Positions 34,128 to 42,837 of a stretch of 64,000 bases of DNA are shown one piece after another; positions within the stretch are counted from its first letter, which is position 1; the number at the start of each line of letters is the position of its first letter. The translations under genes were made by a program, and so were the position numbers. The notes under the pieces were generated by a model. The model saw only the letters and a program-made list of their open reading frames with translations. It did no database searches and had not been told where the DNA came from. Origin of the DNA: Verrucomicrobium spinosum DSM 4136 = JCM 18804 (GTDB lineage: Bacteria > Verrucomicrobiota > Verrucomicrobiia > Verrucomicrobiales > Verrucomicrobiaceae); NCBI RefSeq assembly GCF_000172155.1, contig NZ_ABIZ01000001.1, forward strand, positions 2,823,105 through 2,887,104, given 5' to 3'.

Positions 34128-37100
34128 TCAAAGTCGCTTCACAACCACAAAGCTGTCGGAGGAAGAGATCGGGATGGTTCCCGCCTTCTTCCCATCTGGA
34201 TTGTTGATGTGTATGGAATAGGAGCCTTCCACATCGAAGTTCATGCCTTCCAGAGTGAAGCTTCCGTCCTGGGTGCTGGCGAAGGTGGTGTACCAGTAGT
34301 TCCAGTCCCTCAGATGGTACACCAGGGTGAGGCTCGCCTGCGAGGCGGGAGTTCCATCTGCTTCGAGTACCCTGCCAGAGATGGTGAGCCCTTTGGGGAA
34401 GGTAAGAGGAGTATCTGGAAGAGGGTTCCTCTCGTCTAGTTTGACCCAGGGTGACTCCACCAGGCGGCAACCAGAGCGGAAGAGGAGGCGGTAGTCCCCA
34501 TGCAGAGGTAGCCCGGTCACCGCATACTTGTCTGAGCCGGATGGGAGTTGGATATCATGCTCCAGGCTCATGGCACGTGAGCCCTCATCATGGAGGCGCA
34601 AAATCGTTCCCATAGTTCTTCGGTAGTCAAGACCAGCCCCGGCGGCGGCCAGTCGTCCCGTGATGCCGCCTGATGGGATCAGGTGGATGTCGAGCTCCAC
34701 ATCTCCCTCGCCGTGGGTGAGTTTGAGCTCCTTCAGACTCTCCGGGCGTGAGTAGCCAGCGATGCCGTGACGCATGAAGTCGATGTAGTCGCCCACTTGA
34801 AAGCGCCCCGTCGCTTCGCCGTTGTTGATCGGCAGCGGGCGCTCCCGTCCTCGCACTTGCACGACGAAGTTTCCTTGAGCCGGTGGCTGATCTGCGGGGG
34901 GATGCAGCCGGAATCTCACCGTTCGTTCCTGGGGAGGGGTGGGCGGGGCTTGGTTGGGGCCTTCCGCAGTGAGGCCATTTTTTGAGAGATAGAGGTGCAG
35001 GTCGGACTGGTTGCCTGTGACCCGTGTCTTCCATTCCCGACCATCGCAATTGAGTTCAATCTCTCCTGGGTTGAGTAGGCCAATCGAGAAATGGACATCG
35101 GTTCCCTGGAGGTGACCTTCAGTTTCAAACGCCATGTTGAAGTTGGCCAGATTCCAGGAGTTGCCGCTGTTCGAGTCCAGGTAGTACCGAACAATCGGCG
35201 GATTCCCTCTTCTGGAGAGCAACTTCTCCGGATCATGAATGATGCCTCCCAGCCTTAGCTCAGGGAAGAGCCGAACGGGTTCGAGGGGGCGCCTGGGCAC
35301 CACCGGGGCGATCGCTGAGGCATATCCCGGAGCCTCGATGAGTGCGAGGAAATGGCGGTTGGGAGACCAAAGGTCCAGTTTCAGATGCCCGTCGTTGCCT
35401 GATGGCTGGCGGCTCATGCTGGCAAGGAAGGACCGTGAGCCGTAAAACATCGATTCGTTCGCGATTCCCCAGGAACAACAGTAAGCCCTGGCGCTGGGAA
35501 CAGCGGTTCCCGTATTGGCATCGACGATTTGCAAATCCAGTGGCTCAATCTTGCGGACGCTGATCGTGGTGGGAATGCCATTGGCAAAACGGACGCCATT
35601 AAACTGCGACCATTCATGGCCGTAAGCTCGCACCTCGATGTCAAATGCGCTGTCCGTCTCAGCATTTCCGATGGTGGCTTCCCCGGCTGCGGAAGTCTGC
35701 AAGCTTCCCTGACGATGGGCCTTTTCGCTATTGAGCATGATCGATTTGACGTGGAGTTCTGCCCCGGGTATGGCCACCCCAATCTCATCCACGAGTTTCA
35801 AGATCGCGGGATAACCTTTCCTGACGACGAGGGAGAATGCAGCCGGTTCATCCGCGTTCTTGGGGGCCTGGACAATCGTGGAGGCGGGGGCGTGCCCTTC
35901 AAGCCACAGGCCCACCACCATGGACTTCCCAAAGCCCTCACAGGTAAACCTGGCGGCGTTTCGCACGCTGGCGGTGAACGATCTTCGCTCTGACCAACCG
36001 CTAATCGTGAAAACGTGGCTTGTGGTGATGACCTTGCCGGTTTCGTCCACCAGCTTGCCAACCGCCTTCCACTCAATTATCGGGTCCATCGTTTGCGTCT
36101 CTTCCACCATCGCCAGCGCGGCAATCCTCTCCTCCGGCGTAAAAGCCCGTGCCAAGGGGGGCACGGCGAGCGCACACATGAGAATGAAGCCAGTGATGGA
36201 AGTCAGGGTGGCAAGGCCAAGGGTCTGGGAAACAAACGGACGGCCCTGGGTTGGGACGGTTCCCAGAATGCGCTGGATGCGTTGCAACAGACCGCTGCCG
36301 CCGGTGGCGGCGAGGGAGAAGGGGAGAGAGTCGGGTCTGGCTGCTTCCAGGTCCGCAAGGGCGCGGGCATAGGTGGGGCGATCTCCCCCCCAGGCGAGAA
36401 CCTGATCGTCACAGGCGCATTCCGCTTCATCCCGGGCAGCACGGGCCATCGCGCGGACAGGCGGGTTGAAAAAAAGCAGTGTTTCCACCGTGGTGATCCA
36501 GAGGTTGATGATGGGATCCCGCCGACGCAGATGGGCCAGTTCATGCAGCACGACCGTTTCCGCGGCGGCAAGGGTCATCCTGCCGAAGATCGCAGCGGGC
36601 AGGTAGATGACGGGACGGAACCAGCCAACCACCATCGGTACCTGCAGGCGTGCCGAGCACAGCACCCGGGCGGCGGGGAGGGCGGTGCGCTCCAGCAGGC
36701 CCGGCAACCAGGGCGCGGTGCAACGTGAGGCATCATGACGCAACCGTTGCAGGAGCCACCAACCTGCTGCGAGTCGCAGGCAGATCAGGGCGACTCCAGC
36801 CGCCCAAATAACCGCTACGAGAGACTGCCAAGCCATCGGGGCAGGCTCCGGCTTGGGGAGGGGGCGGGGGGGGATTGGCGCCGATTTGGGTCCCGGTGAG
36901 ACAACGGGTGCCTGATCCGAGATCGGAGTGGGGTTCGGCGCAATAACATACGCTGAGGGGCGGGAAAGTTCCGCCGCCTCCCTAAGATCACGGCTCAGCC
37001 ACACCATGGTGCCCACTGGGAGCAACAAGGTGAAGGTCAGGGCACTCAAGACCAGGCGATGTCTCGCTGCTGCCGACACGTTGCGCATGGCCACCAGAAC

Positions 37101-37202
37101 GACACTGAGCAGCAGCCAAACAGCCGCCGCCTGCCAGAGGCTGTGCAGGAGACTGGCTCCCAGTTGAGAGAGCCAGGGGGAATGAAGAAGGTGAAGGCTC
37201 AT
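34128..37202 (-). CDS. M56 family metallopeptidase (BlaR1/MecR1-like) with long extracytoplasmic region
   Basis: 1024 residues. An N-terminal membrane domain (helices near 15-38, 48-68 and 125-155) contains the zinc motif HELAHLRRRD at 220-224 and the downstream DEAECACDDQVL, followed by a further helix near 365-390 (LATLTSITGFILMCALAVPP). This is the BlaR1/MecR1 sensor-protease layout. Instead of a penicillin-binding sensor, the ~630 C-terminal residues are beta-rich and include at least one carboxypeptidase-regulatory-like domain (LTISGRVLEADGTPASQASLTLVY). The start lies 13 bp after the BlaI-type gene. It probably senses an extracellular ligand and cleaves the repressor; the ligand is unknown. 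Confidence 0.88.
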   Translation of the reverse strand: MSLHLLHSPWLSQLGASLLHSLWQAAAVWLLLSVVLVAMRNVSAAARHRLVLSALTFTLLLPVGTMVWLSRDLREAAELSRPSAYVIAPNPTPISDQAPVVSPGPKSAPIPPRPLPKPEPAPMAWQSLVAVIWAAGVALICLRLAAGWWLLQRLRHDASRCTAPWLPGLLERTALPAARVLCSARLQVPMVVGWFRPVIYLPAAIFGRMTLAAAETVVLHELAHLRRRDPIINLWITTVETLLFFNPPVRAMARAARDEAECACDDQVLAWGGDRPTYARALADLEAARPDSLPFSLAATGGSGLLQRIQRILGTVPTQGRPFVSQTLGLATLTSITGFILMCALAVPPLARAFTPEERIAALAMVEETQTMDPIIEWKAVGKLVDETGKVITTSHVFTISGWSERRSFTASVRNAARFTCEGFGKSMVVGLWLEGHAPASTIVQAPKNADEPAAFSLVVRKGYPAILKLVDEIGVAIPGAELHVKSIMLNSEKAHRQGSLQTSAAGEATIGNAETDSAFDIEVRAYGHEWSQFNGVRFANGIPTTISVRKIEPLDLQIVDANTGTAVPSARAYCCSWGIANESMFYGSRSFLASMSRQPSGNDGHLKLDLWSPNRHFLALIEAPGYASAIAPVVPRRPLEPVRLFPELRLGGIIHDPEKLLSRRGNPPIVRYYLDSNSGNSWNLANFNMAFETEGHLQGTDVHFSIGLLNPGEIELNCDGREWKTRVTGNQSDLHLYLSKNGLTAEGPNQAPPTPPQERTVRFRLHPPADQPPAQGNFVVQVRGRERPLPINNGEATGRFQVGDYIDFMRHGIAGYSRPESLKELKLTHGEGDVELDIHLIPSGGITGRLAAAGAGLDYRRTMGTILRLHDEGSRAMSLEHDIQLPSGSDKYAVTGLPLHGDYRLLFRSGCRLVESPWVKLDERNPLPDTPLTFPKGLTISGRVLEADGTPASQASLTLVYHLRDWNYWYTTFASTQDGSFTLEGMNFDVEGSYSIHINNPDGKKAGTIPISSSDSFVVVKRL

Positions 37203-37215
37203 GGCGGGAAGGGGC

Positions 37216-37623
37216 TCAATCGTTGCCGTCTTTGCGATCCAGTTCGTCCAGCAGCTTGCGGATCTCCGCCCGCTCTTCTGCCGAGACTTTGCGTGTGGAG
37301 AGTGCGCCAAGTGCCAGTTGGGCGGCAGAACCCTCAAACATCTGCGTCATGAGTCGGCCGAGCAGGGACCTCTTCACCTTCTGCTCCGGGACTGCCGCGG
37401 CAAAGATGTGCACCTTGGCCGAGTCATCGCGGGTCAGGAGCCCCTTCTCGTGCATGACCTGAAACTGCTTCAGCACCGTGGTGTAGCTGCCTTTGCTGCC
37501 GGTTTCCTCCCAGACCTGACGCACGCTGGAGGGGCCGTTCTTCCAGAGGACGCGCAGGAGCAGCAGTTCAGCCTCGGTAGGTTCAGGTTGGGATGGGTCC
37601 CGGTCTTTGATCGGTCTGGCCAT
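37216..37623 (-). CDS. BlaI/MecI/CopY family transcriptional repressor
   Basis: 135 residues. A winged-helix domain opens with PTEAELLLLRVLWKNGPSSV, followed by the recognition region GSYTTVLKQFQVMHEKGLL and a C-terminal dimerisation region (KRSLLGRLMTQMF). BlaI-type repressors are inactivated by proteolysis through their partner M56 membrane peptidase, which is encoded 13 bp downstream. Two inverted repeats upstream (37636-37651 and 37680-37695) are the likely operators, so the pair is probably autoregulated. Confidence 0.93.
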   Translation of the reverse strand: MARPIKDRDPSQPEPTEAELLLLRVLWKNGPSSVRQVWEETGSKGSYTTVLKQFQVMHEKGLLTRDDSAKVHIFAAAVPEQKVKRSLLGRLMTQMFEGSAAQLALGALSTRKVSAEERAEIRKLLDELDRKDGND

Positions 37624-37635
37624 GGTAGTGTGATA

Positions 37636-37695
37636 TACGAATATCGTCGTAGATGATGGAAAATCGGGAGCGGTTCGTCAACGATTATTGTCGTA
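37636..37695. promoter_or_regulatory. two BlaI-type operator dyads
   Basis: The first dyad, TACGA-N6-TCGTA, occupies 37636-37651; the second, AACGA-N6-TCGTA, occupies 37680-37695 with one arm mismatch. Their centres are 44 bp apart, about four helical turns. The first begins 13 bp before the repressor start codon. BlaI/MecI operators are similar short dyads (T-A-C-A/T-G-T-A type), but the exact sequence varies by organism. Confidence 0.75.
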
Positions 37696-37700
37696 GATGC

Positions 37701-37738
37701 AAAAAGCCCCCGATCCTGCGATGCAGGGGCGGGGGCTG
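37701..37738 (-). terminator. rho-independent terminator of the gene at 37766
   Basis: On the minus strand, agcccccg pairs with cgggggct (an inner cctgc/gcagg pair extends it) and ttttt follows. It lies immediately beside the second operator dyad of the blaI-type gene, insulating the two units. Confidence 0.85.
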
Positions 37739-37765
37739 AAACGGGGAGCGGGTAGTGACTTGGGG

Positions 37766-39013
37766 TTACGCCTTGGCGGTGGCCTTGCTCAAGGAGTCGG
37801 CCAGCACACCCATGTGTTCCTTCTGCAGCTTGAGCACCACTTCTCGTGCCTGGGCGGCCTTGGCTTTGGCTGCGTCAGGATCCTTGGCGATCGCCAATAT
37901 CGTGGGTGCGATCTTGGGCATCTCATCTTCGTTGTCCAGTGTGAAGAGCCAGTCATTCAGGCCGATATCCCGCCACATGTAGCCCTTCGTGGTCTGTTCC
38001 TGCCAGCGGCAGACCACGGCAGGGATGCCATTGGCGATGCACATGATGGGGCTGTGCATCTCATTGCCAAAGAGGCCGAGTGACTTGGTGTACACGCTCA
38101 GGGCTTCATCGGTGAGCCAGTACTTGTCGCGCCACACCACCTTCTCCTTCACATCATCTGGCAGGGGATCCACCAGGATCTCTTTGCCCAGAGAGATCTG
38201 GGTCTGGTCTTCGCAGCACACCAGCACCTTGCAATCGGTCTCCCGGGTGATGCGAATGATCGCCTCCCGCAACTGGGCGTGGTCATGCTCCTTCATCTCC
38301 TGGTTGCGGGCATTCTTCACCGCATCGAACTCGCGCCCCTTTTTCACCGTCCAGAAGGGGGTCCAGCGATACCGGGGAATACAGCACAGGAACTTGCCTT
38401 CTTCCAGGTTGTTGGCCTTGAGGAAAGCGTTGGCGGCTTCATCATTGCGCAGCTTTACGATGCCAAAGGCGGCATCCGGACCAAAGGCCATGATGGGGCA
38501 TTTCACCCCGGCATCCTGGGCGACCTTGAGGGACACGGATTCACGGAAATAAACGAAGTTCGCATGCGTGAGGGTCTCGATGCCTTCCTGGTTGGGGGTG
38601 AAGTACGAGATGCCGTACACACCATAGGGTTTGCCCGTCTTCTTGCGCCACTCTGCCACATGCTTTTGGGCCACAAAGCCGGAACCAGATCCATGCAGGA
38701 GGAAGTCACATTCCTGGAACGCCTTGTCGATATCGGCCTGTCCTTTGAGGATGATGACGTCCGGGAATTGTTTCAGGACCAGTGCATCCGCCCCGTTTTC
38801 CAGGTTGCTGGCCCAAAAGCGGATCTCCGCCTTGATGCCGTGTTTCTGGAGCAGCTCCAGAATGCCCAGTTGGTGGGCGATATCTCCAATGTTGATGCTT
38901 TGCCACCCGTTGCGCAGGAGGATACGGGGCAGTCGGCCGGTCTCCGCGTAGGCGGGCAGAGCGGCAGCCAGGGCGGTGACAAGGGTGTTCCGAAGAAGCG
39001 TGCGGCGGTTCAT
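37766..39013 (-). CDS. exported polysaccharide pyruvyl transferase-like protein
   Basis: 415 residues. The N-terminus MNRRTLLRNTLVTALAAALPAYA resembles a twin-arginine leader. The mature part follows the polysaccharide pyruvyl transferase (CsaB/WcaK) pattern: WQSINIGDIAHQLGILELL, FLLHGSGSGFV, a middle FGPDAAFG, and the C-terminal GNEMHSPIMCIANGIPAV where cytoplasmic members have a conserved His in R-x-H-x-x-I-A. Known members add pyruvate ketals to glycans from cytoplasmic PEP, so an exported version is unusual and may be a glycosyltransferase-fold protein with another role. A strong terminator follows. Confidence 0.78.
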   Translation of the reverse strand: MNRRTLLRNTLVTALAAALPAYAETGRLPRILLRNGWQSINIGDIAHQLGILELLQKHGIKAEIRFWASNLENGADALVLKQFPDVIILKGQADIDKAFQECDFLLHGSGSGFVAQKHVAEWRKKTGKPYGVYGISYFTPNQEGIETLTHANFVYFRESVSLKVAQDAGVKCPIMAFGPDAAFGIVKLRNDEAANAFLKANNLEEGKFLCCIPRYRWTPFWTVKKGREFDAVKNARNQEMKEHDHAQLREAIIRITRETDCKVLVCCEDQTQISLGKEILVDPLPDDVKEKVVWRDKYWLTDEALSVYTKSLGLFGNEMHSPIMCIANGIPAVVCRWQEQTTKGYMWRDIGLNDWLFTLDNEDEMPKIAPTILAIAKDPDAAKAKAAQAREVVLKLQKEHMGVLADSLSKATAKA

Positions 39014-39176
39014 GTGGGGTAGGTGAGGCATTCAGGAGTCCGGTAAACCGGGGTGAGGTCCCGGGTGTCGCTTCAACTAGGCAAGTTGGGACACGTTTGG
39101 ACGGTCGGAATTTCTGAATCGCACGGAAAGGGTCTTGTTCCCGGACCGTGCAAAAGGCCTGTCCACCCCAAAGAGC

Positions 39177-39199
39177 GGCGGTTGGTGTGCACAACCGCC
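39177..39199. repeat. REP-like hairpin (family shared with 49385-49415)
   Basis: ggcggttg pairs with caaccgcc around a 7-nt loop. The sequence agcggcggtt...cacaaccgcc followed by gaagcg-like sequence recurs at 49385-49430. Confidence 0.65.
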
Positions 39200-39453
39200 T
39201 AGGGGAAGCGGAGCGATGAACCAGCGAATTCCCGTCGTTGTGGGGGGGCTGATGGTTCTGGAGTGGGAAGTTGTTTTGCCGGCTTCCTCACCTGATCCAT
39301 GCCGCGTGATGTTCCCAAGGCTAGCTCGCTTGACGCTCAGCCAACCTTGGGCTGTGGTAGATATTCCTTTCGGGGGTGAGTCTCAAAATCCTGAGTCCCC
39401 TCGGTCTCTCGGTTCTCCTCATGTCTTTGGTCTTCTGTCTCCTCGCAGAGGCA

Positions 39454-39506
39454 CAAAAAACCCTCCGTGAGGAGGCGCTGTTGCCAGCAGCCGGATCACG
39501 GAGGGT
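39454..39506 (-). terminator. rho-independent terminator of urtA
   Basis: On the minus strand, accctccgtga pairs perfectly with tcacggagggt (39460-39470 with 39496-39506) and is followed by tttttt then gtgcctc. The same tttttt-gtgcctc tail follows the terminator at 52560. Confidence 0.88.
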
Positions 39507-39551
39507 ATGCAATCCCCGGTTTAGGCCGGGTACTCACCAAACAACAACAAA

Positions 39552-40814
39552 CTATTCCTTGGGCTTGAAGGTGCCTTTGAGGAAGGGCTCGCCGACCACG
39601 CCTTCATAAGACTTGAGGATCTTGAACTGTCCGTCGGCCTTGGTTTCGCCGATGTACACGTTCTTGGTCAGGTGGCGGTTTTTCTGGGTGGTGACTTTGC
39701 CGCCAGGGCCTTCGAAGGAGATGCCCTTCTCAAGTTCAGCGTTCACTTTGTCCACGTCGAAGGAGCCAGCCTTTTCCACAGCGGCTTTCCAGAGGTACAC
39801 GCCATCATAGCTGAGTACCATGGGGGAGCAGGTCACGCGGCCTTCTTTAACGATGCCGGGGATGTCAGACTTGGCAAGCCAGGCCTTGAAGTCCTTGACG
39901 AACTTGGCGTTGGTCTTGGACTTGATGGACTGGAAGTAAGTCCAGCAGCCGAGCTGGCCGACGAGCTGCTTGGCAGGGAGGCCGCGGAACTCATCTTCCG
40001 ACACGGAGAAGCTCACCACCGGGCAGGTTTCTGCCGTGAGGCCAGCAGCAGCGTACTCCTTGAAGAAGGGCACGTTGGTATCGCCGTTCAGGGTGTTGAT
40101 GATGCAAGCGCTGCCACCGGCGGCGAACTGCTTGATCTCAGCCACGATTTGCTGGTAATCGGTATGACCGAAGGGGGTGTACTTGCCAGCGGAGATGATC
40201 TTGCCGGAAGCGTCCTTCGTGAAGCCGCCGCCGATGTTTTCAAGCGGCACGCCCTTGCTCAAGAGATACTCCAGGAGCACGAGGTTCGTGGTCTGGGGAT
40301 AGACATAGTCAGAACCCAGGAGATAGAATTTCTTCTTACCCTGCTCCAGCATGTAGTCCACTGCCGGGGTTGCCTGCTGGTTCACCGCCTCAGCGGTGTA
40401 GAAAATGTTGGGGGACATTTCTTCACCCTCATACTGCACGGGGTAGAAGAGGAGGCCCTTCTTCTCTTCGAACACGGGGAGCACGGACTTGCGGCTCACG
40501 GAGGTCCAGCAGCCGAAGGTGACGGCGACTTTGTCCACTTCGAGGAGCTGCTTGGCCTTCTCAGCAAAGAGGGGCCAGTTGGAAGCACCGTCCACGACGA
40601 CGGGTTCGATCTTCTTGCCGAGCACGCCACCCTTGGCGTTGATTTCGTCAAACGTGAAGAGGAGGACATCGCGGAGGGAGGTCTCGCTGATGGCCATGGT
40701 GCCGCTCAGAGAGTGCAACACGCCCACTTTGACGGTCTCTGCCGCCATGGCGGGTGTGGCGATGGTGGTGGCCAGCGCAGCGGCGATGATTGCCTGAAAG
40801 TACCTTCTGTTCAT
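39552..40814 (-). CDS. urtA: urea ABC transporter substrate-binding protein
   Basis: 420 residues from ATG 40814; a second in-frame ATG at 40847 would add 11 residues. The leader [24 protein letters not shown] has a twin-arginine-like start. The mature part carries the UrtA hallmarks [56 protein letters not shown] and [14 protein letters not shown]. UrtA is the periplasmic receptor for urea or short amides. The usual partners urtBCDE and urease are not next to it; instead a putative porin gene lies upstream on the same strand. Confidence 0.93.
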   Translation of the reverse strand: MNRRYFQAIIAAALATTIATPAMAAETVKVGVLHSLSGTMAISETSLRDVLLFTFDEINAKGGVLGKKIEPVVVDGASNWPLFAEKAKQLLEVDKVAVTFGCWTSVSRKSVLPVFEEKKGLLFYPVQYEGEEMSPNIFYTAEAVNQQATPAVDYMLEQGKKKFYLLGSDYVYPQTTNLVLLEYLLSKGVPLENIGGGFTKDASGKIISAGKYTPFGHTDYQQIVAEIKQFAAGGSACIINTLNGDTNVPFFKEYAAAGLTAETCPVVSFSVSEDEFRGLPAKQLVGQLGCWTYFQSIKSKTNAKFVKDFKAWLAKSDIPGIVKEGRVTCSPMVLSYDGVYLWKAAVEKAGSFDVDKVNAELEKGISFEGPGGKVTTQKNRHLTKNVYIGETKADGQFKILKSYEGVVGEPFLKGTFKPKE

Positions 40815-40919
40815 ACTTGGTTGGTGCTTGTCGATGTGTGTTTTCATTGAAAGCGCGCACCGCCAAGGGTGACGATGCGCGCTGGTGAGAGGAATCTGAA
40901 CCTTCTGAAAAGGGACGGA

Positions 40920-41750
40920 TTAGAATGTGAACACGATGCCGGCGGAGCCCACGACGAAGTCGCTGTCAGCGTTCGGGATCACGTCGTCCTGGGTGTGGTA
41001 ATAAGTCACACCAAGAGCGAGGGAGATCTGCTTGTGCAGCGGGATCGAGGCGCCAACACCGGCGGAGACATAGGCGAAGCCGCCGTCACCAGCGTGGAAG
41101 CCGTCCGTGTCAAAGGAGACCGTGATCGGGAAGGAGAGGCTGACAGGGCCCAGCGAGGTGGCGGGGGCGATACCAACCTGGGTCACAAGACCTTCATCAT
41201 AGCCGGGGATCTCAATGCCAACGCGGCCGTGAAGGGCAACGAAGGGATTGATGAGTCCGTCGAGGTAGGAGATCTTGCCGTCGATGATGTGCTCCGTCTG
41301 GGAAGCGTAGTTCCAGGAACCGTAGCCGAGCTGGAACTTGAACTTGTCCACGGTGTAGTAGATACCGACGTTCACGTCGATTTCCTGCACGTAGTCGCCG
41401 ATGTCGCCTTCGACCTGGTCGTTGACGTCAGCCCAGGTGTTCACATAAATCTGAAGTCCGGGAGCGACGTTGAAGTCGAGTTCGAAGGAAGGGTGGAAGA
41501 ACCACTCGCCCCAATCATTGCCCACGCCCCAGACATCCTGGCCGTAGGAGATGAAGTGGGTGTCATACATCAGGGACAGGTTCCCGGTGATGAACGGGGT
41601 GGGAGCGGGGGGCTCAACCGGGGGTACGACTGTCTTGCCGGACACGGTGCCAGCCTGAGCGACGACGGGCGAAAGCATGGCAGCAGCGGCCAGCATCGCC
41701 CCCTTGTGGGAGAGCAGTTTTCTGAGGTTTCCAATCAAGGATGGTTTCAT
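40920..41750 (-). CDS. putative outer-membrane porin-like protein
   Basis: 276 residues. A signal peptide (about 1-32, ending VVAQAG) precedes a region of alternating hydrophobic/polar beta-strands: FITGNLSLMYDTHFIS, FELDFNVAPGLQIYVNTWADV, YYTVDKFKFQLGYGSW and the final SDFVVGSAGIVFTF, which ends in an aromatic residue as outer-membrane barrels do. It resembles the TorF/Gcw_chp type of putative porins, but I cannot confirm membership. It lies 105 bp upstream of urtA on the same strand, which suggests joint use in uptake of small nitrogen compounds. Confidence 0.75.
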   Translation of the reverse strand: MKPSLIGNLRKLLSHKGAMLAAAAMLSPVVAQAGTVSGKTVVPPVEPPAPTPFITGNLSLMYDTHFISYGQDVWGVGNDWGEWFFHPSFELDFNVAPGLQIYVNTWADVNDQVEGDIGDYVQEIDVNVGIYYTVDKFKFQLGYGSWNYASQTEHIIDGKISYLDGLINPFVALHGRVGIEIPGYDEGLVTQVGIAPATSLGPVSLSFPITVSFDTDGFHAGDGGFAYVSAGVGASIPLHKQISLALGVTYYHTQDDVIPNADSDFVVGSAGIVFTF

Positions 41751-42028
41751 GCGTCTGTTCTTTCTAGGTTGTTGTTGGTTGTCACGACTTGCCGGTCGCA
41801 ACACGTTCGTAAGCAGCGGCGATGCCATCTTTGAATGTATTTGGGATAAATCTTTTGACTGAACATTATCCTTTGTTGCACGGGGCGGGATGGCGGCGCG
41901 CCTGATCAGGAAAACAAGGTGACTGCGTGTCGAAAAACCATTCTGGCCCGTGTTGGCATTGTGTGGTCAACCTGCCTGTGGCCACAGTCGCCACTGGAAT
42001 AAAGGCCTTCATATGGCATGTTAGGTTC

Positions 42029-42763
42029 ATGGAACCGCTGATCATTGCCCACCGCGGGGCTTCAGCTGATGCTCCAGAAAACACCCTGGCGGCTTTTCGT
42101 CTGGCGTGGGAGCAGCGTGCGGATGCTGTGGAGATGGATTTGCGCCTGACTCGCGACCATCAAGTTGCCGTGATACATGATGCGGACCTCCGTCGGGTGG
42201 CGGGCGATTCGCACAAGGTGGCTGCAATGGATGCCGTAGATCTGGTGCAGATTCAGACGGGGCAGGGGGCGGGCATTGGCAGAGCCACGATGGTGCCGCT
42301 GCTGGCCCAAGTCTTGAGGGAGGTTCCCCAGGGGCGGAGGGTCTTTCTGGAACTGAAAGCGGGGGCTGGCTTGGTGGAAGCTGTGCGAAAGGTTCTGGAG
42401 GACAGCTCTCTGGCCCCGGAGCAGGTGGTGATCATTGGGTTCGACCATGCCCTGGTGCAGCAGGCGCGGGAGGCGATGCCCGTGGTGGAGACTGCGTGGG
42501 TGGTGGACTACCCCTCGATCTGGAATTTGACCCACCTCATCAAGCTAGCCGCAAGTCATCGAATCAGTGGGCTCGATCTGCGGGTGGACTGGCCATTGAC
42601 CGGGGCGGACGTGGCCCGCGCTCACGAGGCAGGGCTCAAGCTTTATATCTGGACGGTGGATGACCCGGCGCGGGCCAGAGAGTTGGCGGCGATGGGGGTG
42701 GACGGTTTGACGACGAATATCCCGCAAAGGCTGCGTCGGGCTGTCTTTCCTCCACCGCGGTGA
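42029..42763 (+). CDS. glycerophosphodiester phosphodiesterase
   Basis: 244 residues. GDPD TIM-barrel enzymes hydrolyse deacylated phospholipids to glycerol-3-phosphate and an alcohol. The motifs are IIAHRGASADAPENT (catalytic His-Arg), AVEMDLRLTRDHQVAVIHD (metal-binding Glu/Asp and second His), VFLELKAG and the closing GVDGLTTNIP. No signal peptide is present, so it is cytoplasmic. The ATG at 42029 begins directly with the first strand. Confidence 0.92.
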   Translation: MEPLIIAHRGASADAPENTLAAFRLAWEQRADAVEMDLRLTRDHQVAVIHDADLRRVAGDSHKVAAMDAVDLVQIQTGQGAGIGRATMVPLLAQVLREVPQGRRVFLELKAGAGLVEAVRKVLEDSSLAPEQVVIIGFDHALVQQAREAMPVVETAWVVDYPSIWNLTHLIKLAASHRISGLDLRVDWPLTGADVARAHEAGLKLYIWTVDDPARARELAAMGVDGLTTNIPQRLRRAVFPPPR

Positions 42764-42837
42764 GCAGGGAAGTTTCCGTGGTTGCATCCATGCGCAGGGT
42801 GGCGAGAATCTTCGCTGCACGCATTCCTGATCTTCTC

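Larger units (their letters stand above)
39014..39551. other. gene-free spacer with REP-like hairpin and a terminator
   Basis: No gene is visible on either strand. 39177-39199 holds a perfect hairpin; 39127-39151 holds a smaller gcacgg/ccgtgc inverted repeat; 39454-39506 is the urtA terminator. Confidence 0.6.
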
